Assembly: GCA_002749535.1 (NCBI GenBank)
Contig: MZZL01000405.1
Span: 745,599 to 809,598 of the forward strand
DNA length: 64,000 nucleotides
DNA from: Apophysomyces variabilis
Taxonomy: Eukaryota; Mucoromycota; Mucoromycetes; Mucorales; Mucoraceae
Direction: 5' to 3'
How positions within the stretch are numbered: the stretch's first letter is position 1; each line of letters starts with the position of its first letter. Both the position numbers and the translations under genes were made by a program. The notes beneath the pieces are model-generated. The model did no database searches and was not told where the DNA came from. It saw nothing but the letters and a program-made list of their open reading frames with translations. Of the stretch, positions 53,173-64,000 are shown one piece after another.

Positions 53173-55519
53173 TTAGTTTTCTTCCTTGAGGATCTTCAAG
53201 ATGTTTTCAAAGGTATCACGGATCTGCTCAGTGGAATCACGCATACGGAGCGTAACAGTGTTGTCCTCAACTGTTTGGAAGTCGATAGTGATAGCGTAGG
53301 GGATACCAAGCTCGTCGTTGCGAGAGTATCTTCGGCCAATGGAGGTCTTACTGTCATCCGTACGAGTAGAGACGCCATTCTTGCGCAGTTCACGAGAGAA
53401 CTTCTTGACAAATGGCTCAAACGCAGCGTTACCCGAGAGAGGAAGCAAGCAACACTTGAAAGGTGCCACAGAAACGGGGAAAGAAAGCACATTACGAGCC
53501 TCGTCATCTTCACGAACCCACCAGCTGTGTTCGAGCAATGCATACAGAATACGACCAATACCGAAAGAAGGTTCAATCACGTTAGGGGTGTATTCGCGGA
53601 CTATTTAGGAGCAAGTTAGCTTTGAATCTACGATGCATTCATTTTCGTCATAACACTTACTGTGTTCTGTCACGGTTGCGCGTTTAACCGTAACATCATC
53701 CTTGCTGATCTCAAATTTCTGGCCATCTGCTTCAACCAAAGCAATACCAGCACTATCCAAATCTTTCTGAAGCTTGGCATAGCATTCATCTGTGTATGTC
53801 ATCAAAGCCTCTTCCACAGCTTTGGCGCTCTTCTTGAACTTAGGACCAAAAGTCTTTTTGTTGATTTCCACCTGCCATTGCTCCACAATACGAGGCTCAG
53901 CCAATTGCTCACGGACAACCAGCTTTTCCTTAGTGCGTCTGGAATGAACCGTCAAGTCATAAGCAGATCGATCAGCGCAACCAACACATTCGATCCAGCC
54001 CTATAAGCAATTGCTTAGCACCTCCAAACGTAGAACGAAGTCCAAACGTACATAGCTGGTCTTAATTTCGGCATCCCAACAGTCGCAGGCGTAATGAGCC
54101 ATTTCGTTGTCCATGTGTTGACGGAATCGAAGACGATCGGCTTTGATACCGATCTTCATCAAGAACAAATAGATACGGGCAATGAAGTAACCAAGGGTTT
54201 GGTTATCGATGATTTTCTATTGTAGAGAGATATTCAGCACTTTTTCCTTACCCTTTCCTTTTTCTGAATCAACACTACCTTTTCAACAGCCTCACCAACA
54301 GTGATCTCATAAGTCTCGGTCTTGCCTTGCAGTTGAGTACCCTTAGGCAAAACGCTGATCTTAACGTCCTTAACTTCTTCAAACTTGGGATGTTGCTTAT
54401 TTTCGGGATCAACAAAGTGTTCGATTTCAGCCATAGTGAATTCACTGCAGTTCATATTTCAATTAATTGATCATTGTGGAGTTACCCTACTTACCGAACA
54501 CGCAAAAGACCGGAACGAGGGCTGATTTCATTGCGGAATGAGCGACCAACTTGAGCTGATGCAAAAGGCATCTTGTCGTTGTTGAACTCAAGCAATTTCT
54601 TGAAGTTAAGGAATTGACCCTGGGCAGTCTCGGGCCGAAGATAGCTAGTTAGACGCATCAGTGATCGTTCAGCCAATCGATATTCCTTATTTACCCCTTC
54701 AATTGACCAGTAGGGCCAATGCTGCTTTCGAACATAAGGTTGAACTCTTGGGGCGTGGAGAGCTCGTTGCCAGACTCAGGCGATCGGATATCAAACTTCT
54801 TCATGATCTCAGCAAGCTCCTCACCGCTATAGTTATCGATCTAATTGTAATTCATGAATAGCAGTTCTCATTATAGCATTTTATACGGACCTGGGCAAGG
54901 GTCTCTTCGTATGTCTTACGGACGCCTTCCGATAATTCGACAGCAACAACAGTGCCCTTATTCTTCTTCTTCTTCTTTGCATCCTTCGCTTTATCAGCCT
55001 CCAACTGCTTAGTATCTAATGCTTTGCCATCCTTCGCAGCTCTAGCCTCCCGATCGCCTTGAAGACGTGCCTCCAATACAGCTTCAACTACGTGGTCGGC
55101 ACGGAAGATTTCACCGTTCTTAAGGTCTTTACACATCCAGTCAGCAAACTTATCAACGTGACCCGAGGTCTTCAAGACATCATAGGTGGTCATGATAGAA
55201 GTATCCAGTTCGAGCATTTCTTCCTCCAAGACAAAGTGGTTGCGCCACACACTGATAATGTTGTTCATCAATGCACTACCGGACGGACCATAATCGTATA
55301 GACCGGCAACACCTGTAGGCTGTGAGACGAAAGGCTCAAGACGACAAAACCGCTGTTATTCTTACCACCGTAAATTTGGAAAGAAGGCGCGTAAAAAAAC
55401 CGCTTGGTAACAAGTTGCTAGAAATGAAAGGTTCGTCAATGGTCTGTCTTTGCGGAGCCGACTGCGTTACAAAGACTCACTTCCAGGGCGCTTCGGTCAA
55501 AGGGCTTTTCGGTTGCCAT
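53173..55519 (-). CDS. GRS1: Glycyl-tRNA synthetase (class II, alpha2 type)
   Basis: Charges tRNA-Gly in cytosol and usually also mitochondria. Spliced start [21 protein letters not shown] (ATG 55519), then [25 protein letters not shown], the motif 1 area. A Lys-rich insert ([10 protein letters not shown]) follows. Motif 2 is [25 protein letters not shown]. Then [13 protein letters not shown], motif 3 [18 protein letters not shown], and the anticodon-binding domain ([36 protein letters not shown]), ending ILKEEN. Family length and all three class II motifs are present. The codons just before ATG read TAA TAA ATA, so an upstream in-frame extension is excluded. About eight introns. Confidence 0.95.
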
Positions 55520-56641
55520 TATTTATTAAAACAGCTGAAAGTATGGTAAAGCGAGCGCGTGTGCAACTTATATATAGGAAAAGCCACTGTGACGGGGCTG
55601 AACAGATGGGATATTTCTTGCATGGTGCGTATGGCAACCGTTTTCGAAGTCAGCCAGTATGACTCAGATTTGACGATGATGCAGAAGGCAACGGTAACTT
55701 CTTTGTCATTATTACTCACTATAATTATCTTAGCTATTAGTTAAAATACCAAGAAGAAAAGGGCCATTATCATATGTCATCTGCTACTGTCGAAATTTGC
55801 AAGTGAGCCACGCTGACACTTGATACTTTTTCTTTGAAGGAGACGTCATGGTCATTTTAACCCGGTGATTGCTGCGAATTACTCACTTTGTATAACATAC
55901 TATATAGGTAAGAGCACACAAACAAAAACTAAAAGCTTGCACAAAAATGTAGAAAACTTTCTCTTAGAAATATAAATTTGTTTCGATAAAATTCCTGATA
56001 TGTTCACGATATATATTTGTCAAGGGATTCTTTGCCATAATTAGGTTTTGACGTAATTGACGTTTCCATAAATTGTTTTTGTCACGCATATGGTCCCTCA
56101 GTTTCCTTCCTCCGTCCGATATCGCAGAGCAAAACAATAAGTGCAGTGAGACTGAGGAACTTATTCGTCTCGGTAAATAGATAAATGGTACATGCCTAAC
56201 TTGCATAAGTTTTGTACGATCGCGGCTGGGACATCCTAATTGCTCATAGAACCTTCGTCGTAAACTTTGCTAGAGAGCAAAATTGTCACGTTGTAAAAGT
56301 TGAAAACTAGACAGCATACAGCATATAATTTAATTCAAGGCGCCTTTAAGATAGCTTAATCACCGCATCATAAGGAAATAGCTATCTCTCTGAAAATCAG
56401 ACACCATCTTAATATCTCTGCCCGATGCCCCACCACTCTGTCAAATGAGAATGTAAAAGTGTTCAGCAAGAGCAGAGTGCCCGAAAATAGGATGACAATA
56501 ATGATGAATGTCTAAAAGAGACTGCAGGTAGCCGAGTGCTTGCTGTTTTCTTCTCTACAGTTTCCATCTCCGGCCAACTGTTTTGGGCGGAACTTCCAGC
56601 AAGCAAAAGCAGCAGCTGTTTGATCAAAGAATTCGCGTGTC
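55520..56641. other. Divergent intergenic region between GRS1 and MRM1
   Basis: 1.1 kb, AT-rich, no gene recognised. Short open frames on both strands have no similarity. Confidence 0.4.
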
Positions 56642-58003
56642 ATGTTCCATCGCTTTGTCCTTCGGAATAACATTCGCTCAAATCGTCATTTGAGCAACAA
56701 AGCAAAACAGTCCATACAACTTGATAAACATGATCTTATATACGGTACATCCAGTGTGTTAGCTGCTTTGCATGCCGCGAAACGAAAACCAGTCCGAGCC
56801 TTTCTTCAAGAATATCAAGAACCGTCAAAGAAAAAGAAAGACAGGTCTGTACTAAGTTAATTTGATGTATTTTGCATTCCATATTCAATAAAGCCAAAAA
56901 AAGCGCTCTGATCAGTGAGATTATCGAACAGTGCCGGTTAAAGAACGTGCCACTGACCTATACTGACAAAGGCCGTCTCAATAACATGACGATGAATAAA
57001 CCTCACCAGGTAAATCGACCAGCGTCACGGACAACAGGGAAAATAAGTTTACCAAGGGATCAATATAATGGTGGCGAACTATTCTTCCTCCTTTTGATAC
57101 AGGGCATTGTATTAAAAGCATCACGACTCGCAACCATCCCGATAACGCATTTGTCTGCGGGAAAATCAACGTAAAAATGAAAGAGAAATCTTTTATCCGT
57201 GTAATAACCTGACTTCTTTTTTTTTTCAATTGTGCATTGAAAAAGGTACACAATATTTAGACAGAATGAAAGCCATACTACAATTGAAACTAAGTCTGGC
57301 CGAGCACCATTTTGGATCGCCTTGGATGAAATACAAGATCCGCAGGTAAAAGTAGTAAGAATAGTTAGTTCCAAATCATGTACTAATTATACCGAAAGAA
57401 TCTCGGTTCGATTCTAAGGTAAAATGGAACGTTTGTTCACTGATTAGCATATCTTTTTTCTTATTTTCTTATATCCAGAACAGCCCACTTTTTTGGTGTG
57501 GATGGAATCGTCTTGTCCAGTAAAAATAGGTAATTCGTTCACATACAACATAGCCTCTAGTTTTTTCTTAAATGATCCCTTGTTTAGCGCGCCGTTGAGC
57601 GCTGCTGTAGCAAAAGTGAGCGCTGGTGCCGTAGAATTTATCGATATCTACTCAACAAGCAATTTGGTCAAATTCTTGAAGGTAGAAACTGAAAGGAATC
57701 ATACGTATTTAGTGTTTTGGAACCTCACAGTCGCAATAGGCTTGCGACGGGTGGCATGTGATTGGTGCAGATGTGGGAACAGAGAAGACATTAACAGTCC
57801 AGGAATTCGCTCAACTCGCTCATGAACCGACTCTTTTGGTTCTTGGTAATGAAGGTTCCGGTATCCGAACCAACGTCAAGTTGTGCTGCTCTGCCTTTAC
57901 AAGCATTCCAGGGAAACCAATCCAATTCAGAGGGGATGTGGATAGTTTAAACGTTGGCGTAGCCGCAGGAGTCCTTATCGCCCATGCTAGATTGCACCAG
58001 TAA
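56642..58003 (+). CDS. MRM1: Mitochondrial rRNA 2'-O-ribose methyltransferase (SpoU/TrmH family)
   Basis: Predicted to methylate a conserved guanosine of the mitochondrial large rRNA (yeast Mrm1). The N-terminus is basic without acidic residues (MFHRFVLRNNIRSNRHLSNK), as in a mitochondrial presequence. The substrate-binding start is HDLIYGTSSVLAALHAAKRKPV. The spliced catalytic part reads FWIALDEIQDPQ-NLGSILRTAHFFGVDGIVLSSKNSAPL, then VSAGAVEFIDIY. The SPOUT knot motifs are LLVLGNEGSGIR and IPG...DSLNVGVAAGVLIAHARL. One exon (NLGSIL plus two bases) is only about 20 nt, near 57400-57420. Six or seven introns. Stop 58003. Confidence 0.88.
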
Positions 58004-58637
58004 TATTGCTACAGGAACCAACGAATAAGTATTGCTTATCGAATGTTCTTTTACACTATTTAAAATAAATGTGCGCCCGGGAAAGGACCAAGTGTCCACT
58101 AAAGAATAAAACAATATGTGTCATCTTGAATAAATCCATGCTATGCATCAGCGCGAAATATATGAAAACAGGCCGAAGTGAATATTCATATCATCATTGC
58201 GCCAATGCGTGCAGCAAGTATACGGTGAATAAATCCGAACTTTGCATCACTTATAGATGAGCTACGTCATTTTGGTCCAATCTTGTCTTATATGCGGTCC
58301 ATCAACATAGGAAATCGCTATTATTTATATTCTCTTCTATTATGCTTTCCAAGCGAACTTGCAATTCCAGCGCATATGGGCTGGTACCCGCGTGCGTGTC
58401 CTATGCGGGGCAGCACGGGGTTGTGTATAACAAACGAGCGGCAATGCTAGCCGATTTAAATGAATGCCGGCCAAAGAGCTGAATAGTAAAAAAAAAAAAT
58501 ATTGTTAGTCAATAAACTGCTTGCTTCACCTACAATATATTTGTCACTTACAGGCATCATAAACCCGCCTACGATATTGTTGGCACTTTAATTGGGGAAT
58601 AACGATGGGCTCACTTTAAGACCTGGCAGAGAAAGGC

Positions 58638-58668
58638 TGGGAGGTCAAAAAATGATAATGACCTCCCA
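58638..58668. repeat. Perfect 10-bp inverted repeat, 11-nt loop
   Basis: TGGGAGGTCA, an 11-nt A-rich spacer, then TGACCTCCCA. Could be an RNA hairpin or a small fold-back remnant. Confidence 0.6.
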
Positions 58669-59055
58669 CCTTGGCATCATTTCCTATTCAAATGAGTCAG
58701 TGATGAATGCATTGGGAGGATTTTGATACTTATCGGTTTGAATATGAGATATTGGAGTAGGAAAAAGTGGAAGCAATCAATGAATCCCTTATGCCATTGA
58801 TATCATGTACACTCAGCAAGGAAAGGAATACGCATAGACGTGATTCCATCAATGACAAAAGACGTACATGAAAAATCAGAAAGCCAACAGCAGTCGCGGG
58901 CTGTAAAGCAAACGCATCTTCAGTACGGAAGTATGAAATAAAGTTATCAATCAAACACTTACGGACATCATACCTCATCCAGGATAAACGCACTCCTTTC
59001 GGAGACGCTGATGCTCAACGGGACGAGCCGTAGAGGGAAACGCGGAAAATCAAAA

Positions 59056-59087
59056 GAGGAAGTCCAAAGAAGTAAGAGGACTTCCTC
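59056..59087. repeat. Perfect 10-bp inverted repeat, 12-nt loop
   Basis: GAGGAAGTCC, a 12-nt purine-rich spacer, then GGACTTCCTC. The stem is unrelated in sequence to the one at 58638-58668. Confidence 0.6.
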
Positions 59088-60742
59088 CAAACATTACCGG
59101 CAGCACAAGTTTGTGACACAGAGTTAATCTATGTTCAAAAATAGATGGAAGTACTTGATCTGAGAAGAAGATGAGTAATTGAGAAGAAAAAATTCTCACG
59201 CTCTTTATAAAGGACAACATGATAATGACTTCTATTTTCAAAGGCCCATCCGATGTTGTCCATGCAAAAAAGAAAAGCGGTATGGATGGAAGAACGGTAA
59301 TAGTAACTACACTAGATACGATTGATTCTTATCTAAATTCGCATTACCGTCATGGATTTGCGGACCTCATACTTGTCTTTGTGCTTCAGTTGCCCTTGCT
59401 CAACCTGTAAAGAATTCTAATAAGTAATAACTCCTATTTGGCAGTATAATTTACTATGAACGCGAAAAAGTGTAATATCCCTCAACAGGATCTCTTGGAC
59501 AATGATCAAGTTGAATACTTCGAGACGGAAAAGCAACATCATCGTTATACATCTGGATGTTGGTACTGAATGCTTTCCAGTTTCAGTAACCGCAATGAAT
59601 AATTAACTTGAAAATTGTGGCGTGGTCATAGAAGATGTAATTTATTTAATTCTGCAGACAACAAAGAATGAAGACAGTATTATTTGGTATAGATCTATAG
59701 GATTTTTCCGTAATTGCATGATGGCAAGGTAGGTCAATGGTCACTGCTGTCATGTTCATGCATATTAAGGTGGAAGAACAGGAATCTTCAGGACACATTT
59801 AACGTACATACAAAATAGACGAGGGTATATCAACTAAAGAAGAGATATCCTTAAGTTCTATATGAAAATGAACATTATCATCCTGTTTGGCATCTTCGAC
59901 TTGGGGAAAACTAATCCAAATGACAGACAGTTAGTAAAATGCACGTTCATGATTTTGGGACATCATTCACTGGATTCACCGGAAACAATGGTCTATTGAG
60001 GCGAGAATGAGTTATTCCATGCAATATGAACAAACATCAGGTATTGTAATAACATAATGTTTGCTATGGTGGACAAAAGATTGCTAGAGCAAAAAAGAAA
60101 AAAAATAATATTGTAACACATGCAATGCGGCAGGTTTATAGTGTTAGAGTTGCCTTCTATAGATTTTACGATTTCTCTGCTTTGTATAATAGATGAAGAA
60201 GAGTCTCATGAAATTTGTGCACTATAATTTCAACGTTGATTTATCTACCTTCTGGCAGTACTAATACTGAAAAACTGTTCGCCTGGAGCACTTCGCGCAA
60301 GATTTCTGGAATTACAGGGAAATAGATGGCTTGTAATTCGGGACTGGATGGTAAGATTGCAGTGGCTACAGCGTGTTGGCATTTTTCTTTGGTCAATGAC
60401 GATATTGTTTTGGATTATATGCGTGGACAATAGAAACGTAAAGTTTTTTTAGAAAAGAAGTGAGAAGTTTATTGTCTCTCCTGTTTATAGTCGGAAAAAA
60501 CCATTTTACATTGAGACAATCATGAGCAACTGCCTTCTATGTATTAAGATTGAAGGCTGTGCAGCAAGCAAACTGCCTTTTTTGTGAGTTACGATTTCAC
60601 TTTGCTATTTTATTATGCTTTATGCTTTATTCGTACGTGGGACAGTGTCTATTTGACACCTTCATAATAAAGACCTATACAACTCGTAGACGCAAAGCTT
60701 CTTCATACTAGATAGAAGTTTATTCAATAAAAAATGCGTAAT

Positions 60743-63700
60743 TTAACCTCGTCCTTCTACCGAACTAGTTGTGGCAGAACGTACGCGCGCCGTGATAGCT
60801 TCGTCAATAGTATCAAGGCTGCGCACACTGCGCCAGTCCGCAATCGTCGAAACTACCGAAATGCGATTCTTCCACTTATCCAGGTTGCGTTTGTAAGTTG
60901 GCTCCTCGTCTTCTTCATTATCTTCCTCCATCCATTCATTCTCCATCATCATTGTCATCATGGTATCTCCTCCGTGTGGATGCTGTCTGACAAACCCTAT
61001 ATCATTGTAATTTGTCGCATGTCGTACTAGAACGACGGCTGCAAGCTCTTTGCAGAATTCTTGTAACACAATATATGAATTCACAAAATTGGACAGTTTT
61101 GCAAACGGATTGGTCATGGTAATAGGAGTTGCGTTGGCACGTTGAGATTGGAAAAACGCGGAGGATGGTGATATCGCACCATTATTCCCATTAGCATTAC
61201 TACCATTGTTGGAGGTATGACTGTTGTCACTAGAAAGAGCTGCAGAAGACGTGTTCACAAAAAGGCCACTGTCTCTACCTTTAACCCGTAAGGATAGAAT
61301 GCCAGCTGATTTTGTTGCAGAGGGAGACGAGGGACTTCGAGGAGTGCTTGTTGGTATATTAGTCGACGCATTGCCTTTAGAAAACACCAGTTGCGATAAG
61401 CTCGGGTGGCGCGACAACTGTTTTGTAGATTCGCGCGGCGTTGAAATTGACGCCGACAGGCTTGCTGAAGAAGCAGAGCGCTTTTTTTGTGGATGGGGAG
61501 ATTGTTGTTGATTTGAATGTGGTAACGGCTGCTGTCCCGCATGAATTCCTCGCTTTTTCGCCAAGGAAATACGCGTTTCGAAATTAGGTACCAGTTGGGC
61601 TCGCTTCAACGCTTCAAACGTAACCTGGTAATAGAATTTAACCACTGCCAGAATGCTGAAAGCTCATACCTGTTCCAACAATGCATAGAGACTGCGCCGA
61701 TTTCCTTTTGCGCTCGGTAGTGTCCACACCCCACCATATAGGGCTCCGTCGTTGCCTACTCGTATAGCCCTCCAATCGCAAATTACACCATCGACTCGCT
61801 TATCCACAACTCCAGAAAGCTTTTGCAGAATGCTAGTAACTAATAAGTTTTGTTCCATAGAAGACTCTAATAATTTGTTGAACTGATCGAAGATACGTGA
61901 CAAAAAGAGTCCTTCGTAGCTTTCCACATATTTTACGGAGACGTTGCTGCTAATTTCTGTAGATCCATCGTCTAACGGCTTGTCATCCGGTTGAACCATA
62001 CTCTTGGGCCGTACAGGTCTGCCTTTGCGATCTTCGGCTTCCCGCTCATAATCCTTTCTAGTCTTCGGTGGCGGATACGGCGAATGCCAGAAATTGCGTG
62101 CCAAAAGACCATATTGGAACCGCTCCTGTGCCTCATGAAAATAATCATCGTAACTATTACCAGGAACAACAACATTATTAAACGACGTAGAACTTCCTGC
62201 GCTGTCACTTTGGCTATTGCCTTCGGCATGTTCGCTTGTCGCTCGGCTACTGCCATTCGACGCTACTTCGCGGCCATGGACTGTTGAAGCAAAGGACTCA
62301 GATGGGATCACTGAGGAAAGTGGTGGCGTTTTCATTCGTTCGAGTTCATCTTCGAGGGGTAAAAGAGACAATATCCTAATCCATGTATGAATAAACAAGC
62401 GCCATAGCCTTCTTTTCGCTCACCTTTCGACCAACCATCGCACTTTTTCCGTCTTATTGTCTTTAGATGTGGCTTCCTCTTTCTGTTCATCCTCAGCCGA
62501 ATTACTATCTACTTCCTGTCCGCTTTCTTCTAACTTGAATGTTTCGTTGTTGATAGCACTCGAGCGGTCATCCAATAATTTAGATCCAAGCGACGATGTA
62601 TCAGTCACATCCTTGACATGGTCATCTACGTCTTCGATATATTCACCGTCAGAGTCAATGTCGAGATAATTTCGAAGTACTAAGTTATAGATGGCAAACT
62701 GACTATAAGTCTCCAAAATAGTATCAAACAAACGTAATGTTGACAGGGACAGCTCCAGATACTCCGCATCTATCCGGTTGATCAAAAGCACTCGTAGTGT
62801 TACTTCTTCATCGTCTTCCTCAGTTTTCGGGCTCTTCTCTTCAGGTTTCACGTCTTCGTCAGTGTGTTCAGATTCATCATCCCGATCGTCATCAAGTAGA
62901 TCTTGGCGCATATGGGGACTGCGGCTTTCCGGCTCTAAATCTTTGCCAATTCCACCTTCTTCACCGATTAAAACTACTAGAAAAGCGTGCAACAATTTTT
63001 GGTCTGTCAAAGAGCGAATCATTTCCGTAGTATACGCTGTCGCAGCTGTAGCTGCTTCGGCTGAAGGAGAGCTAAGCGCAGTACACACGACTGGGTGCCA
63101 GAATATGGTTGTCAGTTGCGCCATCAAAGCGGTTACTAAACGTTTGTCTGCTACTCTTGCCACGTCGTTGAGGTATTCCCAAAAACTGTAGAACTCATCA
63201 ACAATGCGCTCTCCATCACGGATCGTTTCAAGACTTCGGACAAAGTTGATATCAAATGGGCTGCGTTTCCTTCGCTTTTTCTTGAAGCTGCTGTGTGCAT
63301 TCACCGTTATCATTAGACTGTTGTTAGTGACCATGGCAGGAACCGAGAAATGGATACGTCGTCGTGGGGGACGTACAGGTACGACGCGGTTGTTTGATGA
63401 TATAGAAAAAGCGCCGGTATTTTTTGGTAGGCTCGCAAAGAATAGCGACAGACGTTCAGCCTTTATTAGTTTTGCCTTATTAGCCGCTATCCGTTCGATG
63501 TTATCATCTTCATTATATGAGCTTACCATGACTTCGCATAAACCAGAATACTCAACTACATAGCAAACGTATTCAGGATCACCATCTAAAAGTCGCAACG
63601 CAAACAGTATAGCCTCCCTCGCTATTTCACCAGTTTCTCCTGGAATATTCATGTAGTCGATCAAATATGTGAACATGTCAAAACGAGGCTGTGGGCAAGA

Positions 63701-64000
63701 ATTGATATGATTGCGCTTTTCCGTTAGTCACAAGTCAGCAGAAAAAAAACTAAAGGATACAATAAGAAGGCGTTGACATTACCGTTAAGAACATGTTCCA
63801 CGCGATTTTCTCGTCAACGCTTTCCCTTCGTTTATGCACTGTTTTACCGTCTTTGCTGCTTCTCCACACGTCTTCGCCTAAACCTCGGCACCATCCGCGC
63901 TCAAAAAATAAATCCATAAGAGCTGCGTTTGTGCCTTTGAAGTGTGAGAAGATTCCATGCATTAATTTCACGAGCTCCAATGACAACTCAGAAATGGCTG
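60743..64000 (-). CDS. FHIP/RAI16-like protein (FTS-Hook-interacting family), 5' end beyond right edge
   Basis: In animals FHIP proteins join FTS and Hook to link vesicles to dynein; a fungal relative does the same for early endosomes. The visible part covers the RAI16-type helical region: SLELVKLMHGIFSHFKG and AWNMFLTVMSTP near the right edge, then FTYLIDYMNIPGETGEIAREAILFALRL (63676 on), YVVEYSGLCEVMVSSYN and SLFFASLPKN. SPFDINFVRSLETIRDGERI, FYSFWEYLNDVAR, a long acidic insert, LFLSRIFDQFNKLLE and FTEALKRAQLV-like VTFEALKRAQLVP follow. A Ser/Asn-rich low-complexity stretch precedes the last conserved segment ending near 61020, and the C-terminus is at 60743. Low-complexity inserts make it longer than animal members. 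Assignment rests on the N-terminal pattern. Confidence 0.75.

Larger units (their letters stand above)
58004..60742. other. 2.7-kb stretch without recognised gene; two strong hairpins
   Basis: No coding similarity seen on either strand. A perfect 10-bp inverted repeat TGGGAGGTCA / TGACCTCCCA lies at 58638-58668, and another, GAGGAAGTCC / GGACTTCCTC, at 59056-59087. Donor-like motifs on the minus strand (plus CTTAC near 58549 and 58958) could mean an unrecognised spliced transcript. I cannot support a gene. Confidence 0.35.

Noticed and set aside
57400..57420. GGTTCGATTCT resembling a tRNA B box
   Set aside because: It falls exactly on the MRM1 microexon encoding NLGSIL, and no matching A box or cloverleaf arms surround it.

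Overview
The window is nuclear DNA from a fungus. Its genes carry many short introns (about 50-60 nt, GT...AG), and it has fungal orthologues such as RSP5, SSD1, HAC1 and a HOS2/HDAC3-type deacetylase. The mobile-element load (Fanzor genes, a Mutator-like element with a GCM/WRKY-type zinc finger, Tc1/mariner remnants) together with retention of cyclin Q and an FHIP/RAI16-type protein suggests an early-diverging lineage, most likely Mucoromycota. That placement is inference from gene content.

Layout. 1-5.6 kb is an accessory block: the start of an unidentified, possibly retroelement, protein leaving the left edge; a Tc1/mariner transposase relic; and a Mutator-like element (1975-5621) that still has terminal inverted repeats and a 9-bp target duplication but a frameshifted transposase. 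6-20 kb is a housekeeping block: RPN2 (+), TOA2 (-), RSP5 (+), HAC1/XBP1-type bZIP (-), a small possibly mitochondrial protein (+) and an F-box/LRR protein (-). 20-23 kb is mostly featureless. 22.9-30.5 kb holds NPL4 (+) and a Sec7-PH ARF exchange factor (+). 31-41.4 kb is a second accessory block: two decayed Fanzor genes (eukaryotic TnpB relatives) in inverted orientation bracket cyclin Q (+) and a class I histone deacetylase (-); a transposase relic and a 369-bp insertion between 15-bp direct repeats lie nearby. 41.4-43.1 kb has a Tc1/mariner-type MITE. 43.1-58 kb holds MCM6 (-), SSD1 (+), GRS1 (-) and MRM1 (+). 58-60.7 kb has no recognised gene. 60.7-64 kb is the 3' part of an FHIP/RAI16-like gene (-) running off the right edge.

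Functional links. RPN2, RSP5, NPL4 and the F-box protein all belong to ubiquitin-proteasome biology, and HAC1 plus NPL4 belong to ER quality control. Fungi do not generally cluster such genes, so I treat the proximity as coincidence. The most interesting items are: (1) the Fanzor pair, whose 3' non-coding tails are strongly conserved and contain a hairpin kept in structure but not in sequence, as expected of a guide-RNA scaffold; (2) the HAC1 gene, whose two overlapping frames are joined by removing a 20-nt non-spliceosomal intron with an Ire1-like loop at its 3' boundary; (3) the bounded Mutator-like element with a downstream papain-like protease domain.
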